A stretch of 64,000 nucleotides of DNA from Ilyomonas sp965247435 (lineage in GTDB: Bacteria; Bacteroidota; Bacteroidia; Chitinophagales; Chitinophagaceae): NCBI GenBank assembly GCA_965247435.1, contig OZ252019.1, forward strand, positions 5,746,063 through 5,810,062. The letters run 5' to 3'. Positions 53,564 to 63,086 of the stretch are shown one piece after another. The number at the start of each line of letters is the position of its first letter. Position 1 is the first letter of the stretch. Position numbers and translations under genes: made by a program. Under the pieces are notes generated by a model. The model did not search any database. It saw only the letters and a list, made by a program, of their open reading frames with translations, and had not been told where the DNA came from.

Positions 53564-54364
53564 CTACATGCCTGCGCCGCCCGTAGCCGACTCGCGGTAA
53601 TCGGTACCTAAGCCAACTGCAAACGGAGAATTAATGGTTTTATATTTGGTAAAATGCGGGTCTGCCAGGTCTTCTTCCCGTTTGGTAGTATAATAATAGA
53701 GGTTTAATTGTATGCGCCGCACATCGTCGGGGCAATCCAGCGGCGCCGGAACACCATGGTTAGAATCCTGCGTGGTATTAAAAACAATCAGCCGGTTAGC
53801 AACCGGCGCATACGCTTTTACGGCGTGCGTCATTTCTTTGTCCCAGAATTCCAGGCTTCCGTTCCATTCGTCCTGCCAGTTTTCATTAAGGTATAATAAT
53901 GCATTAATTCTTCTGTGCGCCAGCAGCTTATGGTGCCAGTTAAAATCGGCATGTACTTTAAGATAATCTCCCTTGCCGGAAGAATGCAGCCCGCCCGCAA
54001 TATAATAGGGATCGGGAATCAGGTTGTCTATGCCGGTAAGGGTTTCCAGAAAAAGCAGGAACTGCCTGGAATTTAATTCGCGCAGCATCATGCGGAGCAG
54101 GGGCGTAAACTTTCGCTCGTCGTGCTGATATACCCGTTTGCTGTTGGGATTATCGGTAACTACCCAACTGATGTCTCCGGGTTTGGGCGCCTGCTCTGCC
54201 AGTGACTTGATAATTTGCGGATCTATAAAATTATCAAAAGCTATATGCGGAAACGGATCGGCATTTACATAGCTCCCGTGATTATCTACCGCCATTTTTG
54301 CATATTTGGGGTTATCAAAGATGCCCGTTGGGTTTAACGGTTCGGCTACAGGTTTTGGTTCCAT
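53564..54364 (-). CDS. 2OG-Fe(II) oxygenase
   Basis: A 266-residue enzyme of the prolyl-4-hydroxylase-like 2-oxoglutarate oxygenase fold. The iron ligands are visible: HxD in YLKVHADFNWH (near residue 139) and the distal His in TTQDSNHGVPAP, followed by an Arg (RRIQLNLYYY) for the 2-oxoglutarate carboxylate. Similar enzymes next to polysaccharide genes modify sugars or sugar-linked residues. Its start is 38 bases downstream of the DegT aminotransferase stop, so the two probably form an operon. Confidence 0.85.
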   Translation of the reverse strand: MEPKPVAEPLNPTGIFDNPKYAKMAVDNHGSYVNADPFPHIAFDNFIDPQIIKSLAEQAPKPGDISWVVTDNPNSKRVYQHDERKFTPLLRMMLRELNSRQFLLFLETLTGIDNLIPDPYYIAGGLHSSGKGDYLKVHADFNWHHKLLAHRRINALLYLNENWQDEWNGSLEFWDKEMTHAVKAYAPVANRLIVFNTTQDSNHGVPAPLDCPDDVRRIQLNLYYYTTKREEDLADPHFTKYKTINSPFAVGLGTDYRESATGGAGM

Positions 54365-54402
54365 TTTTTATATTAGTTAAGGGTGATGAAGATATCTTTT
54401 GT

Positions 54403-55560
54403 TTACTGATTCTGTAAAACAGCTTTCTTTTCTATCGCCGGCCTCAGTTGGAGGTACTGCAGAATTCCTGCGCATACCGTTTTTACTTCTTCTTTTGTAA
54501 GGCTGAAATTACTGGGTAAATTTACAGCTCTTTTGTATAAACCGTGCGCTACTTTATTACTGCTTACCGTTTCAAACATGGGCAGGGAGGACAGCGGAAA
54601 GAAAAACGGCCGGGCTTCTATTCCAATTTTTTTTAAATACTGAATCAGGTGATGCGAATCTACTGCTAAGCTTTTATCAAAAACGGCTGTGGGCATCCAG
54701 TAAGAATTGAAAGTGCCTGCCGGTTCGGGGTTAAGGTAAATGCCTTCGATAGCTGCAAAAAATTCGGCATACCAGTTAAAAACTTTTCTTTTTTTAGCAA
54801 TTATTTCATCCAGCCTTTCTAATTGCGCACAGCCCAATGCAGCCTCTATATTGGACATTTTAAATTTGTAGCCCAGTTCTTCCATCCAGAAAGTGCGGTT
54901 TACTTCCGGGTCGTTATTCTTTTTCGGGTCTCTGCCATGGCTGTTTAATACTCTCACTCTTTCTATATGCCTGCTGCTGTTGGTTACAATCATGCCGCCC
55001 TCGCCGGTAGTAATGGTTTTGGTACCATGAAAAGAAAAGATGGCTATATCGCCAAAGCTGCCGGCTTTTTTTCCCTCGTACAGGGAGCCTAAACTTTCGG
55101 CGGCATCTTCCAGCACCGGCAGGTCGTGCTTTTTTGCGATGGCCATAATTTTGTCCATTTCGGCAAGATTGCCGTAGATATGCACAGCAATAATCACTTT
55201 TGTCTTAGGCGTGATAGCTGCTTCAATTTTGGAAGGATCAATACACCAGCTATCTTCCAGCACATCTACAAATACAGGCTTTGCTCCTAAATGACTGATA
55301 GAAGCTGCAGAGGATACCCAGTCTATCTCGCCCAGAATTACCTCGTCGCCTGCTTTAACACCCAGCGCTGCGAGGGAAAGATGGATGGCGCCCGAGCCGG
55401 AGGAAGTGGCCAGGGAATATTTGGTTCCGATGTAGGCAGCAAACGTTTTTTCGAAGCGGTTAATATAGTCGTAACATTTGTCTCCCCATCCGTTTTTAAC
55501 AGCATCTGTTACGTATTCAACTTCCAGGTCAGTTACAGTGGGGTTGTGGATAGAAATCAT
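54403..55560 (-). CDS. DegT/DnrJ/EryC1/StrS sugar aminotransferase
   Basis: A 385-residue PLP enzyme. The family pattern is clear: GWGDKCYDYINRFEKTFAAYIG, ATSSGSGAIHLSLAALG, DAAESLGSLYEGKKAGSFGDIAIFSFHGTKTITTGEGG (catalytic Lys in FHGTKT) and EELGYKFKMSNIEAALGCAQL. It transfers an amino group to a nucleotide-linked keto sugar, as in perosamine, bacillosamine or pseudaminic acid synthesis; the exact sugar cannot be told. The likely operon partner downstream is the 2OG-Fe(II) oxygenase. Confidence 0.92.
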   Translation of the reverse strand: MISIHNPTVTDLEVEYVTDAVKNGWGDKCYDYINRFEKTFAAYIGTKYSLATSSGSGAIHLSLAALGVKAGDEVILGEIDWVSSAASISHLGAKPVFVDVLEDSWCIDPSKIEAAITPKTKVIIAVHIYGNLAEMDKIMAIAKKHDLPVLEDAAESLGSLYEGKKAGSFGDIAIFSFHGTKTITTGEGGMIVTNSSRHIERVRVLNSHGRDPKKNNDPEVNRTFWMEELGYKFKMSNIEAALGCAQLERLDEIIAKKRKVFNWYAEFFAAIEGIYLNPEPAGTFNSYWMPTAVFDKSLAVDSHHLIQYLKKIGIEARPFFFPLSSLPMFETVSSNKVAHGLYKRAVNLPSNFSLTKEEVKTVCAGILQYLQLRPAIEKKAVLQNQ

Positions 55561-55983
55561 CGCAATAGTTTAACGAGGCCTGGTTGGCTCAACCAGCTAT
55601 AAATTAGTTACGTTTAAGGCTTGTAAGTCAGATTGCCTTGTTAAAGGCAGTTGACTAAGAAATACAAGATAGAAAAAAGTTTAAATACAAAAGGGTATTG
55701 CAAAAGATATTTACAATGCCGGTTAGTTTTTAAGCGAACTGCAAAGAAACAACTTTCAGCAAAATCAATTTAAAAAATTCTATTAATATTTTTTTTCATA
55801 TCATTTATTTGCTGCGGGCAGTATGAAAAATAAGATTAGCATAGCTGTTTTTTACCTGCGGGCTACGGAAATGAATATTAAAGACCAGCTCTTTTAATAA
55901 CAGGCACTTGCAAAAGCAGCCGGGATAAGGATTTACATTATTCCTTCTTTTCTGTTGCTACATTTGATGTTCAGCTTTTAGTT
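55561..55983 (+). other. Intergenic region with a possible promoter of the HD gene
   Basis: 423 bases between divergent genes. TACATTTG at 55959-55966 fits the -7 box and would give a start about 11 bases before the HD gene; no TTG is found at the expected upstream distance. No other feature was identified. Confidence 0.4.
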
Positions 55984-57195
55984 ATGCAGCGAATCAAGCA
56001 AAAAATAATCAACGACCCGGTGTATGGATTTATTACCATCAGCCGGCCATTGATCTTCGATATACTTGCCCATCCTTATTACCAGCGCCTGCGGCGTATT
56101 CAACAGATGGCGCTGGCGCATTATGTTTACCCCGGCGCCGTACATACCCGCTTTCATCATTCTATCGGCGCTTATCATCTTATGTGCGGGGCTATCAGCG
56201 AATTATGCAATAAAGGCATAGCGATAACGGAGGAGGAAGGCGAAGCTGCAAAGGCAGCTATTTTACTGCACGATATTGGTCATGGCCCTTACTCGCACGC
56301 TTTGGAGAATATGCTTATTCCTGCTGCAGACCACGAGGAAATAGGCCTGGAGATTATGCATAAAATGAATGAAGACCTGGGTGGCCGGCTTACATTGGCT
56401 ATTGCTATTTTTACCAACCGGTATTCTAAAACTTTTTTGCACAGCCTTATCAGCGGGCAATTGGACGTGGACCGGATGGATTACCTCACGCGGGACTCTT
56501 TCTTTACGGGCGTAAGTGAAGGCGTAATTGGCTACGACCGGATTTTAAAAATGATGATGGTGCATAAAGGAGAGCTGATGATAGAGGAAAAAGGTATTTA
56601 TAGCGCAGAAAAGTTTTTAATTGCCCGCCGGCAAATGTACTGGCAGGTATATCTGCATAAAGCGGTGCTGGCTGCCGAAAAAATGCTTCGCCAAACGGTG
56701 CAGCGGGTAAAAGACATTTACCAGCCCGGTGACACAGTGCTTAAAACCGGCGCTGCCATGGATGCATTTATAATGCCGGATGGCCATACACCAACAGATT
56801 TTATTGATGCATTTTGTAAAATAGATGATACGGATGTGCTGTTTGCCATTAAGCGCTGGAGCGGGCACCGGGATATAGTGCTGGCAACTTTGTGCAGCGG
56901 CTTGCTTAACCGGAAACTGCTTAAATGCACATTGCAAAATACGCCGTTTGATGCAGATGAGATTGCACGAACCCGTAAAGCGGTTGCCAGGCAATTAAAA
57001 ATAACCGAAGAAGATGCGGCTTACCTGGTGTTTTCCGGCAATGCAGAAAACACTACTTACAAACTGGCCGATGCACACATCAATATTTTATTTAAAAACG
57101 GTACTGTAAGAGAAATTTCACAGGTTGATAACCCTTTAATTAGTGAGACATTGTCAATGCCTGTTAAAAAATTCTACTTTTGTCAACTACCATAA
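55984..57195 (+). CDS. HD-domain hydrolase (dGTPase/SAMHD1-like)
   Basis: A 403-residue HD-superfamily phosphohydrolase. Conserved residues: LRRIQQMALAHYVYPGAVHTRFHHSIGAYHL (first His), AILLHDIGHGPYSHALE (the HD pair), then SGQLDVDRMDYLTRDSFFTG (last Asp of the metal site) in the order typical of the SAMHD1-like group. It may hydrolyse dNTPs or another nucleotide. In many Bacteroidota this gene precedes the lpx genes, as here. The lpxD promoter appears to lie within its last 45 bases. Confidence 0.9.
   Translation: MQRIKQKIINDPVYGFITISRPLIFDILAHPYYQRLRRIQQMALAHYVYPGAVHTRFHHSIGAYHLMCGAISELCNKGIAITEEEGEAAKAAILLHDIGHGPYSHALENMLIPAADHEEIGLEIMHKMNEDLGGRLTLAIAIFTNRYSKTFLHSLISGQLDVDRMDYLTRDSFFTGVSEGVIGYDRILKMMMVHKGELMIEEKGIYSAEKFLIARRQMYWQVYLHKAVLAAEKMLRQTVQRVKDIYQPGDTVLKTGAAMDAFIMPDGHTPTDFIDAFCKIDDTDVLFAIKRWSGHRDIVLATLCSGLLNRKLLKCTLQNTPFDADEIARTRKAVARQLKITEEDAAYLVFSGNAENTTYKLADAHINILFKNGTVREISQVDNPLISETLSMPVKKFYFCQLP
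57151..57182 (+). promoter_or_regulatory. Promoter of lpxD
   Basis: TTG (57151-57153) N21 TACTTTTG (57175-57182), a full match to the Bacteroidota consensus, placed in the end of the HD gene; the leader to lpxD would be about 45 bases. Confidence 0.55.
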
Positions 57196-57233
57196 CGGTT
57201 GTTAGGTTTATAAAACATTTATTAAACTAATCT

Positions 57234-58286
57234 ATGCAGTTCAGCGCAGCGCAAATAGCCATGATAATTGGTGGCGAGGTAGAAGGCGATGCCAACCTCG
57301 CGGTAAGCTCGTTTGGAAAGATTGAAGAAGCACAAAAAGGGCAGTTGGCTTTCTTAGCCAATCCAAAGTATGAGGAATTTATTTATACTACCGAAGCTTC
57401 CATAATTATCATCAATAAAAGTCTGGAGTTAAAACAGCCGGTAAATGCCGCACTTATCCGTGTGCCGGATGCCTACTCCGCTTTTGCTGCCCTGCTGCGT
57501 AAATACCAGGAGATAGTGACTCAGCAGCTTACCGGTATTCAGCAGCCATCATATATCGCATCCAGTGCTTTGCTCGGCGAAACGGTATATGTGGGCGCTT
57601 TTACCTATATCGGCGAGCATGTACAAATAGGCGCCAACGTAAAGCTTTTTCCGGGTGTATTTCTTGGCAATAATGTGCGTATCAGCGATAACAGCATTCT
57701 GTATGCCGGCGTTAAAATTTACAATGATTGCGTGATTGGTAAAAATGTAACTATCCATGCCGGTGCGGTGATAGGTGCAGATGGGTTTGGCTTTGCGCCG
57801 CAGGCAAATGGTACCTATAAAAAAGTGCCGCAGATCGGTAACGTGGTGATAGAAGACTTTGTAGAGATCGGTTGCAATACCTGTATAGACCGGGCTACTA
57901 TCGGCTCTACCATTATCCATGCCGGCGCCAAGCTCGACAACCTGATACAGGTAGCGCATAATGTAGAGATTGGTACCAATACAGTGATTGCCGCGCAGGC
58001 AGGTATTAGCGGGAGCACCAAGATAGGCAACAACGTGGTAGTAGGCGGCCAGGCGGGTATTGTAGGCCATTTGCATATTGCCGATGGCAGCAAAATAAAT
58101 GCACAAAGCGGTGTTACCAAATCTATTAAAATTCCTAATATAGCCGTTACCGGCTCACCTGCTTTCGATTATACTTCTGCTTTGCGCAGCCAGGCCGTTA
58201 TGCGCAGTTTGCCTGATATGGAAAAACGCATTGTTGAACTGGAAAGGCAGTTACAGCAATTGATAGCTATGCAGGTAAATGCATAA
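57234..58286 (+). CDS. lpxD: UDP-3-O-(3-hydroxyacyl)glucosamine N-acyltransferase
   Basis: A 350-residue acyltransferase of the third step of lipid A synthesis. An N-terminal uridine-binding domain (about 1-105, FGKIEEAQKGQLAFLANPKY) precedes a left-handed beta-helix of hexapeptide repeats with GADGFGFAPQANGTYKKVPQIG, the IGCNTCIDRATIG segment and the catalytic-type His in QVAHNVEIG. The C-terminal helix (LPDMEKRIVELERQLQQL) is typical. Usually lpxC/fabZ follows directly; here terC and a lipid kinase gene come between. Confidence 0.97.
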   Translation: MQFSAAQIAMIIGGEVEGDANLAVSSFGKIEEAQKGQLAFLANPKYEEFIYTTEASIIIINKSLELKQPVNAALIRVPDAYSAFAALLRKYQEIVTQQLTGIQQPSYIASSALLGETVYVGAFTYIGEHVQIGANVKLFPGVFLGNNVRISDNSILYAGVKIYNDCVIGKNVTIHAGAVIGADGFGFAPQANGTYKKVPQIGNVVIEDFVEIGCNTCIDRATIGSTIIHAGAKLDNLIQVAHNVEIGTNTVIAAQAGISGSTKIGNNVVVGGQAGIVGHLHIADGSKINAQSGVTKSIKIPNIAVTGSPAFDYTSALRSQAVMRSLPDMEKRIVELERQLQQLIAMQVNA

Positions 58287-58477
58287 CAGTTGCTTCGTCC
58301 TGTACATTAAACATTTCTTTTGCGGGAAGCAAACGCCTCTGTCCTGTAGTTTGAACCGGATAGGTTGCTATAATATTAATAATACAACCTGCGGCTGAAA
58401 AGGCATTATTACACTTTTTAAATGCTTTGTGCTGTGTTCAGCAAAGCTTTTGGTTTTCTTTTTTATTTTTTACTACT

Positions 58478-59431
58478 ATGGATAGAACACAGATTATTTA
58501 CCTTGTTTTTGGTGTTGCCCTATTAGTAGCACTCATCTTTGATTTGGGGGTGATCAGTAAGAAGAATGTAACAATTACTATAAAAAAAGCCCTGCTGCAA
58601 ACAGCGCTTTGGGTAGGTTTGTCGCTGGCTTTCTGGGCCTTTATCTGGATAGAAAAAGACAGCCATACAGCTACCAAGTATATCAGCGCATACCTGATGG
58701 AGTGGAGCCTGAGTATAGACAATGTTTTTGTCTTCATCCTTATCTTTTCTTTCTTTAAAATAAAAGAAGCCGATATTGGCAGGGCTTTGCTGATAGGCGT
58801 TTTACTGGCTATTGTTTTCCGCATTGTATTTATCGCTGCCGGCATTGGTATTATCAATCAGTTTCAGTGGGTGCTGTATATCTTCGGCGCCTTTCTTTTA
58901 TATACCGGTATTAAACTCTTTTTTCAGAAGCAGGATGAGGAATACAAGCCGCAGGAGTCGGGCGTGTATAAACTGATGACAAGAGTATTTCGCATTACAA
59001 ACAAAGAAGCGCCGGGCAAATACTTCATCCGGGAAAACGGTAAACGGTTTTTCACTACGCTTTCACTGGTTGTTTTTATGCTGGCAGGCACCGATGTCTT
59101 ATTTGCTTTTGATAGCATTCCGACGGTGGTTACACTGGTGCGGGAGAAGGCCAATGTGCCTTTTCAGCCGGATGATATTATGGTCATTTATTCCAGCAAT
59201 ATATTTGCGGTGTTAGGCCTGCGAAGCCTCTTTTTTTTGCTGCGCGGCGCGGCCAGCGAGTTTCAGTACCTGCAGCAGGGCATTGCAGCCATATTGGTAT
59301 TTATCGGCATCAAAATGCTGATTGAGTACTATGTTCATATTTCTATTTATATATCGCTGGCGGTAATTGTAGTGTGTATTGCAACTTCCATTATTTATTC
59401 TAAAGTAAAAGCTAAGGAAGAAGCTGTTTAG
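58478..59431 (+). CDS. TerC family integral membrane protein
   Basis: A 317-residue membrane protein starting at ATG 58478 (MDRTQIIYLVFGVAL). About eight to nine membrane helices are visible. The TerC hallmarks are present: LMEWSLSIDNVFVFILIF with the Asp-Asn pair, and ... DVLFAFDSIPTVVTL with the second acidic site and FDSIPA-like motif. TerC/Alx proteins are associated with tellurite resistance and with manganese or other divalent cation export. It is inserted between lpxD and lpxC/fabZ. Confidence 0.92.
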   Translation: MDRTQIIYLVFGVALLVALIFDLGVISKKNVTITIKKALLQTALWVGLSLAFWAFIWIEKDSHTATKYISAYLMEWSLSIDNVFVFILIFSFFKIKEADIGRALLIGVLLAIVFRIVFIAAGIGIINQFQWVLYIFGAFLLYTGIKLFFQKQDEEYKPQESGVYKLMTRVFRITNKEAPGKYFIRENGKRFFTTLSLVVFMLAGTDVLFAFDSIPTVVTLVREKANVPFQPDDIMVIYSSNIFAVLGLRSLFFLLRGAASEFQYLQQGIAAILVFIGIKMLIEYYVHISIYISLAVIVVCIATSIIYSKVKAKEEAV

Positions 59432-59565
59432 GCAATTAGTTTTAACAGGTTGATGTATTGCCTGATTGCCCGGCTGTTAGAAGATTTTACAATATAAGCA
59501 GACCTTGTCTGTATAAGGCTGGCATTATTTTATCATTAACCCGTGCCATAAGTACAACAGGAAGT

Positions 59566-60471
59566 ATGACCCCAAGAAAAATTATGTACCTGGTAAATCC
59601 CATTTCTGGTACGGCTAAGAAAGATTTGCTGTTATCTGCCATAGAAAAACAAACGGTTGCAAAGGGTATCGCTTACGAAGTGGCCTATACAACTGCCAGC
59701 GGTAATTATACTTTACATAAAGAGAAAATAGAAGAAGAGCACTTTACCGATGTAGTAATAATCGGTGGCGATGGCACTGTAAACAAGGTGGTGAATGCAC
59801 TACGGGATGTTGCCGGGTTGCAGTTTGGCATTATACCATTGGGCAGCGGCAACGGGCTGGCTTTTGCGGCCGGCATACCCAAAAAGCCACTGCAGGCGCT
59901 GCAGCTTATTTTTAATGGCAGGGCAAAACGTACTGATGCATTTACGATCAACAATCATTTTTCCTGTATGCTTAGCGGCATCGGCTTCGACGCCAAGGTA
60001 GCGCACGATTTTGCGGCCAGCGCCAGCCGCGGCCTGCTTACCTATACCCAGCAAAGCCTGATTAATTATTTTAAAGCGCAGCCATACCAGTTTGAAATAG
60101 AGATAGACGGTTTTTCTTTTTTTACGGATGCTTATTTTATCTCTATTGCCAACAGCAACCAGTTTGGCAATAATGTAACCATTGCGCCGAAAGCCAGCCT
60201 GAGCGATGGCCTGCTGGATATTGTAGTAGTGCAGAAAATGCACAAGGCCCGCCTGCCTTTTGCAGTGTTGCAACAAATACGGGGCAACAACAAGCTGCAG
60301 CAACTGGTAGAAGATATGTCGCAAAAGAACATCCTGTACTTCCAGGCGCCTGCCATTACCGTTCGTAATTTTAAGCACGCACCGTTTCATATAGATGGCG
60401 AGCCGGTAGCAACCAGCGAAGAGTTTAAAGCAGTAATTATTAAAGACTGTTTTATGCTGATACAACCGTAG
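59566..60471 (+). CDS. Diacylglycerol/sphingosine kinase-like lipid kinase (YegS/LCB5 family)
   Basis: A 301-residue lipid kinase starting at ATG 59566 (MTPRKIMYLVNPISG). The DAGK catalytic signature VVIIGGDGTVNKVVNAL near residue 65 and the substrate-binding loop PLGSGNGLAFAAGIPKK are clear; the C-terminal domain has the conserved acidic and aromatic segments (PFHIDGEPV). It phosphorylates a lipid such as diacylglycerol or a ceramide-type base. Bacteroidota make sphingolipids, so a sphingoid-base substrate is possible but not shown. Its neighbours are the lipid A genes. Confidence 0.9.
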   Translation: MTPRKIMYLVNPISGTAKKDLLLSAIEKQTVAKGIAYEVAYTTASGNYTLHKEKIEEEHFTDVVIIGGDGTVNKVVNALRDVAGLQFGIIPLGSGNGLAFAAGIPKKPLQALQLIFNGRAKRTDAFTINNHFSCMLSGIGFDAKVAHDFAASASRGLLTYTQQSLINYFKAQPYQFEIEIDGFSFFTDAYFISIANSNQFGNNVTIAPKASLSDGLLDIVVVQKMHKARLPFAVLQQIRGNNKLQQLVEDMSQKNILYFQAPAITVRNFKHAPFHIDGEPVATSEEFKAVIIKDCFMLIQP

Positions 60472-60615
60472 GAATTGCAGCTATATAATTTGCGGTGTAT
60501 GATGCGCCAATTGCAATTTGCAATGTAAATATTTTGACATCTTAAATTGTAGTTATACAACGCTTTTGCTATCAGCCAGATATATACAGCAGTTTTACCG
60601 CTTTATTCAAAGCCT

Positions 60616-60623
60616 TACTTTTG
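60616..60623 (+). promoter_or_regulatory. -7 promoter box of lpxC/fabZ
   Basis: TACTTTTG fits the TAnnTTTG box, 51 bases before the ATG. No clear TTG is found at the -33 position, so this is a partial match. Confidence 0.4.
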
Positions 60624-60674
60624 TGCCATTTGTTACAAAATACAAGTACTGGATTTGTAAATAAATAATATCTG

Positions 60675-62081
60675 ATGAACCTGAATTTTAATCCCGATAA
60701 GCAACACACACTGGAAACTACGATCAGCATCAGCGGCAAAGGGTTGCATACCGGTATGCTGGTTGATATGGCTTTATGCCCGGCCAGTGCCGGCTTTGGT
60801 ATCCAGTTCAAACGGTTAGACCTGCCGCACCAGCCTGTTATAAAAGCTGATTGCGACCTTGTAACCGATACGGCGCGGGGCACTACGCTGCAGGTGAACG
60901 ATGCTAAAGTGAGCACCGTAGAGCACTTGCTGGCAGCCCTGGTAGGTATGGGTATAGACAATGTGCTGATAGAATTAAATGCACCCGAGATACCTATCAT
61001 GGATGGCAGCAGCCAGCCTTTTGTAGAGTTGATAGAAGAAGCCGGTATAGCCGAGCAGGAAGCTACCAAAGTATGGTACAGCATTGATGAAAATATTTAT
61101 CATTACGATGAAGCCAAGCGGGTAGAAATGGTGATTATGCCTGCTATGGAATACCAGATTACCACACTCATAGATTTTAACAGCCCGGTGCTTGGTACGC
61201 AATATGCGCAGCTAAAAAACATGCACGATTTTAAAGCGGAGATAGCACCTTGCCGCACATTCAGCTTTCTGCACGAGCTGGAGATGCTGCTGGAGCATGA
61301 TCTTATAAAAGGCGGCGACATTAATAATGCTATCGTGATCGTGGATAAACCGGTAACCGAAGCCGCGATGAGCCGCCTTGCCAAAGCTTTCGGGCGCGAT
61401 AAGATGGAAGTTAAAAGCGAAGGATACCTCAACAACCTGGAACTGCGCTTTGCCAACGAGCCTGCCCGGCATAAGCTGCTGGATGTAGTAGGTGATCTGG
61501 CGCTGATAGGCTACCCGATAAAAGGCCGGGTAATTGCCAACCGGCCCGGCCACAGCACCAATGTAGCTTTTGCAAAAAAAATAAAACAGTACATCCGCAA
61601 AAACAAGCACGTAAAAGACGTGCCTGTTTATAATCCTGCACAGCCGCCGGTCTTTAATTATGAGCACATAGAAAAAACGCTGCCGCACCGCTACCCGTTT
61701 TTATTGGTAGATAAAATAATAGAACTCACAGACACCCGGATTGTGGGCATTAAACATATCACCATCAACGAATGGTTTTTCCAGGGGCATTTTCCGGGCA
61801 ACCCGATTATGCCGGGCGTTTTGCAGATAGAAGCACTGGCGCAAACCGGCGGTATTCTTGCCATTAATAGCAGCCCGGAAGGTAAGTACGATACTTATTT
61901 TGTAAAAATTGACAACTGTAAGTTTAAGCAAATGGTAAGGCCCGGCGACACCATGATTTTAAAAATGGAGTTTAATGCACCGGTGCGCCGCGGCCTGTGC
62001 GACATGCATGGTACCGTGTATGTTAATGGAAAAGTGGCTACTGAAGCCGACCTTATTGCGCAAATTGTTAAAAGACCATAG
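60675..62081 (+). CDS. lpxC/fabZ: Bifunctional UDP-3-O-acyl-N-acetylglucosamine deacetylase / 3-hydroxyacyl-ACP dehydratase
   Basis: A 468-residue fusion typical of Bacteroidota. LpxC (about 1-300) has the zinc-site His in STVEHLLAALVGMGIDN, the loop with EIPIMDGSS, and the HKLLDVVGDLAL segment with zinc His and Asp. FabZ (about 320-468) has LPHRYPFLLVDKI and the catalytic FQGHFPGNPIMPGVLQIEALAQ with His and Glu. The enzyme removes the acetyl group in the second step of lipid A synthesis and dehydrates hydroxyacyl-ACP, thus joining the two branches of acyl flow. It is followed 60 bases later by lpxA. Confidence 0.98.
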   Translation: MNLNFNPDKQHTLETTISISGKGLHTGMLVDMALCPASAGFGIQFKRLDLPHQPVIKADCDLVTDTARGTTLQVNDAKVSTVEHLLAALVGMGIDNVLIELNAPEIPIMDGSSQPFVELIEEAGIAEQEATKVWYSIDENIYHYDEAKRVEMVIMPAMEYQITTLIDFNSPVLGTQYAQLKNMHDFKAEIAPCRTFSFLHELEMLLEHDLIKGGDINNAIVIVDKPVTEAAMSRLAKAFGRDKMEVKSEGYLNNLELRFANEPARHKLLDVVGDLALIGYPIKGRVIANRPGHSTNVAFAKKIKQYIRKNKHVKDVPVYNPAQPPVFNYEHIEKTLPHRYPFLLVDKIIELTDTRIVGIKHITINEWFFQGHFPGNPIMPGVLQIEALAQTGGILAINSSPEGKYDTYFVKIDNCKFKQMVRPGDTMILKMEFNAPVRRGLCDMHGTVYVNGKVATEADLIAQIVKRP

Positions 62082-62086
62082 CTAAA

Positions 62087-62115
62087 TTGTTATTTAATTA
62101 TTAAGGCTATTTTTG
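62087..62115 (+). promoter_or_regulatory. Promoter of lpxA
   Basis: TTG (62087-62089) N18 TATTTTTG (62108-62115), a good match to the Bacteroidota consensus, with a leader of about 20 bases to lpxA. Confidence 0.55.
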
Positions 62116-62141
62116 CCGCCGCTTTATCAGCAACTCAAATA

Positions 62142-62939
62142 ATGATTCATCCGCATACATATATACATCCTAATGCAAAGCTTGCCCGTAATGTAAAAGT
62201 TGATCCTTTTACGGTTATACATGAAGATGTGGAAATAGGCGAAGGCACCTGGATTGGTAGTAATGTAACCATTATGGAAGGCGCCCGCATTGGCAGGAAC
62301 TGCCGTATTTTTCCGGGTGCAGTGCTGGCCGCCGTACCGCAGGATTTAAAATTTGCGGGCGAAAAAACGATTATTGAGATTGGTGATAATACTACTATCC
62401 GCGAATTTGTAACCATCAACCGCGGCACTATAGACCGTGGCAAAACCAAAATCGGCAGTAACTGTCTTATTATGGCTTATTGCCACATTGCGCATGATTG
62501 CCTGATAGGCGATAACTGCATCATGAGTAACAATTCGCAGATGGCCGGGCATGTAGTAATGGGCGACTGGGCTATTCTGGCCGGTGTGTGCGCGGTGCAA
62601 CAGTTTGCCCGTATCGGTCCGCACTCTTATATCGCCGGTGGCAGCCATGTAAATAAAGACGTGCCGCCTTTTATTAAAGCCGTGCGCATACCGCTTAGCT
62701 ACGGTGGTGTAAACAGCGTAGGCCTTAAGCGCCGCGGCTTCAGCCTTCAGCAGATCAATCATATACTCGACATCTATCGCATTATCTACAACAAAAGCCT
62801 GAATATAAGCCAGGCGATGGAGTATATAGAAGAAGAACTGCCGGCAACAGATGAGCGGGACGACATCCTCACTTTTATCCGGGAGAGCGTTCGCGGTGTT
62901 ATTAAGCGGCACGTAAAAGGTGCCGAAGAAGAAGTGTAA
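62142..62939 (+). CDS. lpxA: Acyl-ACP--UDP-N-acetylglucosamine O-acyltransferase
   Basis: A 265-residue first-step enzyme of lipid A synthesis. The hexapeptide beta-helix (about 1-190: HPNAKLARNVKVDPFTVIHEDVEIGEGTWIG and repeats) contains the catalytic His in MAYCHIAHDCLIGDNC; the C-terminal helical domain (about 195-265, SVGLKRRGFSLQQINHILD) is normal. Length and start (ATG 62142, MIHPHTYIHPNAKL) agree with the family. It follows the fused lpxC/fabZ. Confidence 0.97.
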   Translation: MIHPHTYIHPNAKLARNVKVDPFTVIHEDVEIGEGTWIGSNVTIMEGARIGRNCRIFPGAVLAAVPQDLKFAGEKTIIEIGDNTTIREFVTINRGTIDRGKTKIGSNCLIMAYCHIAHDCLIGDNCIMSNNSQMAGHVVMGDWAILAGVCAVQQFARIGPHSYIAGGSHVNKDVPPFIKAVRIPLSYGGVNSVGLKRRGFSLQQINHILDIYRIIYNKSLNISQAMEYIEEELPATDERDDILTFIRESVRGVIKRHVKGAEEEV

Positions 62940-63086
62940 TGCTTAGACGGTATAAATGTTAGGTATTATACAAGCCGCCGCACTTTGTTTGTAATATTGT
63001 TTTTAGGTTAACAGGAAGCCACTCCTGCGATTCATTTAATAGCAAATAACTTTTCTCTTTTTCATAATTTAATTACTTTTAGTTCT

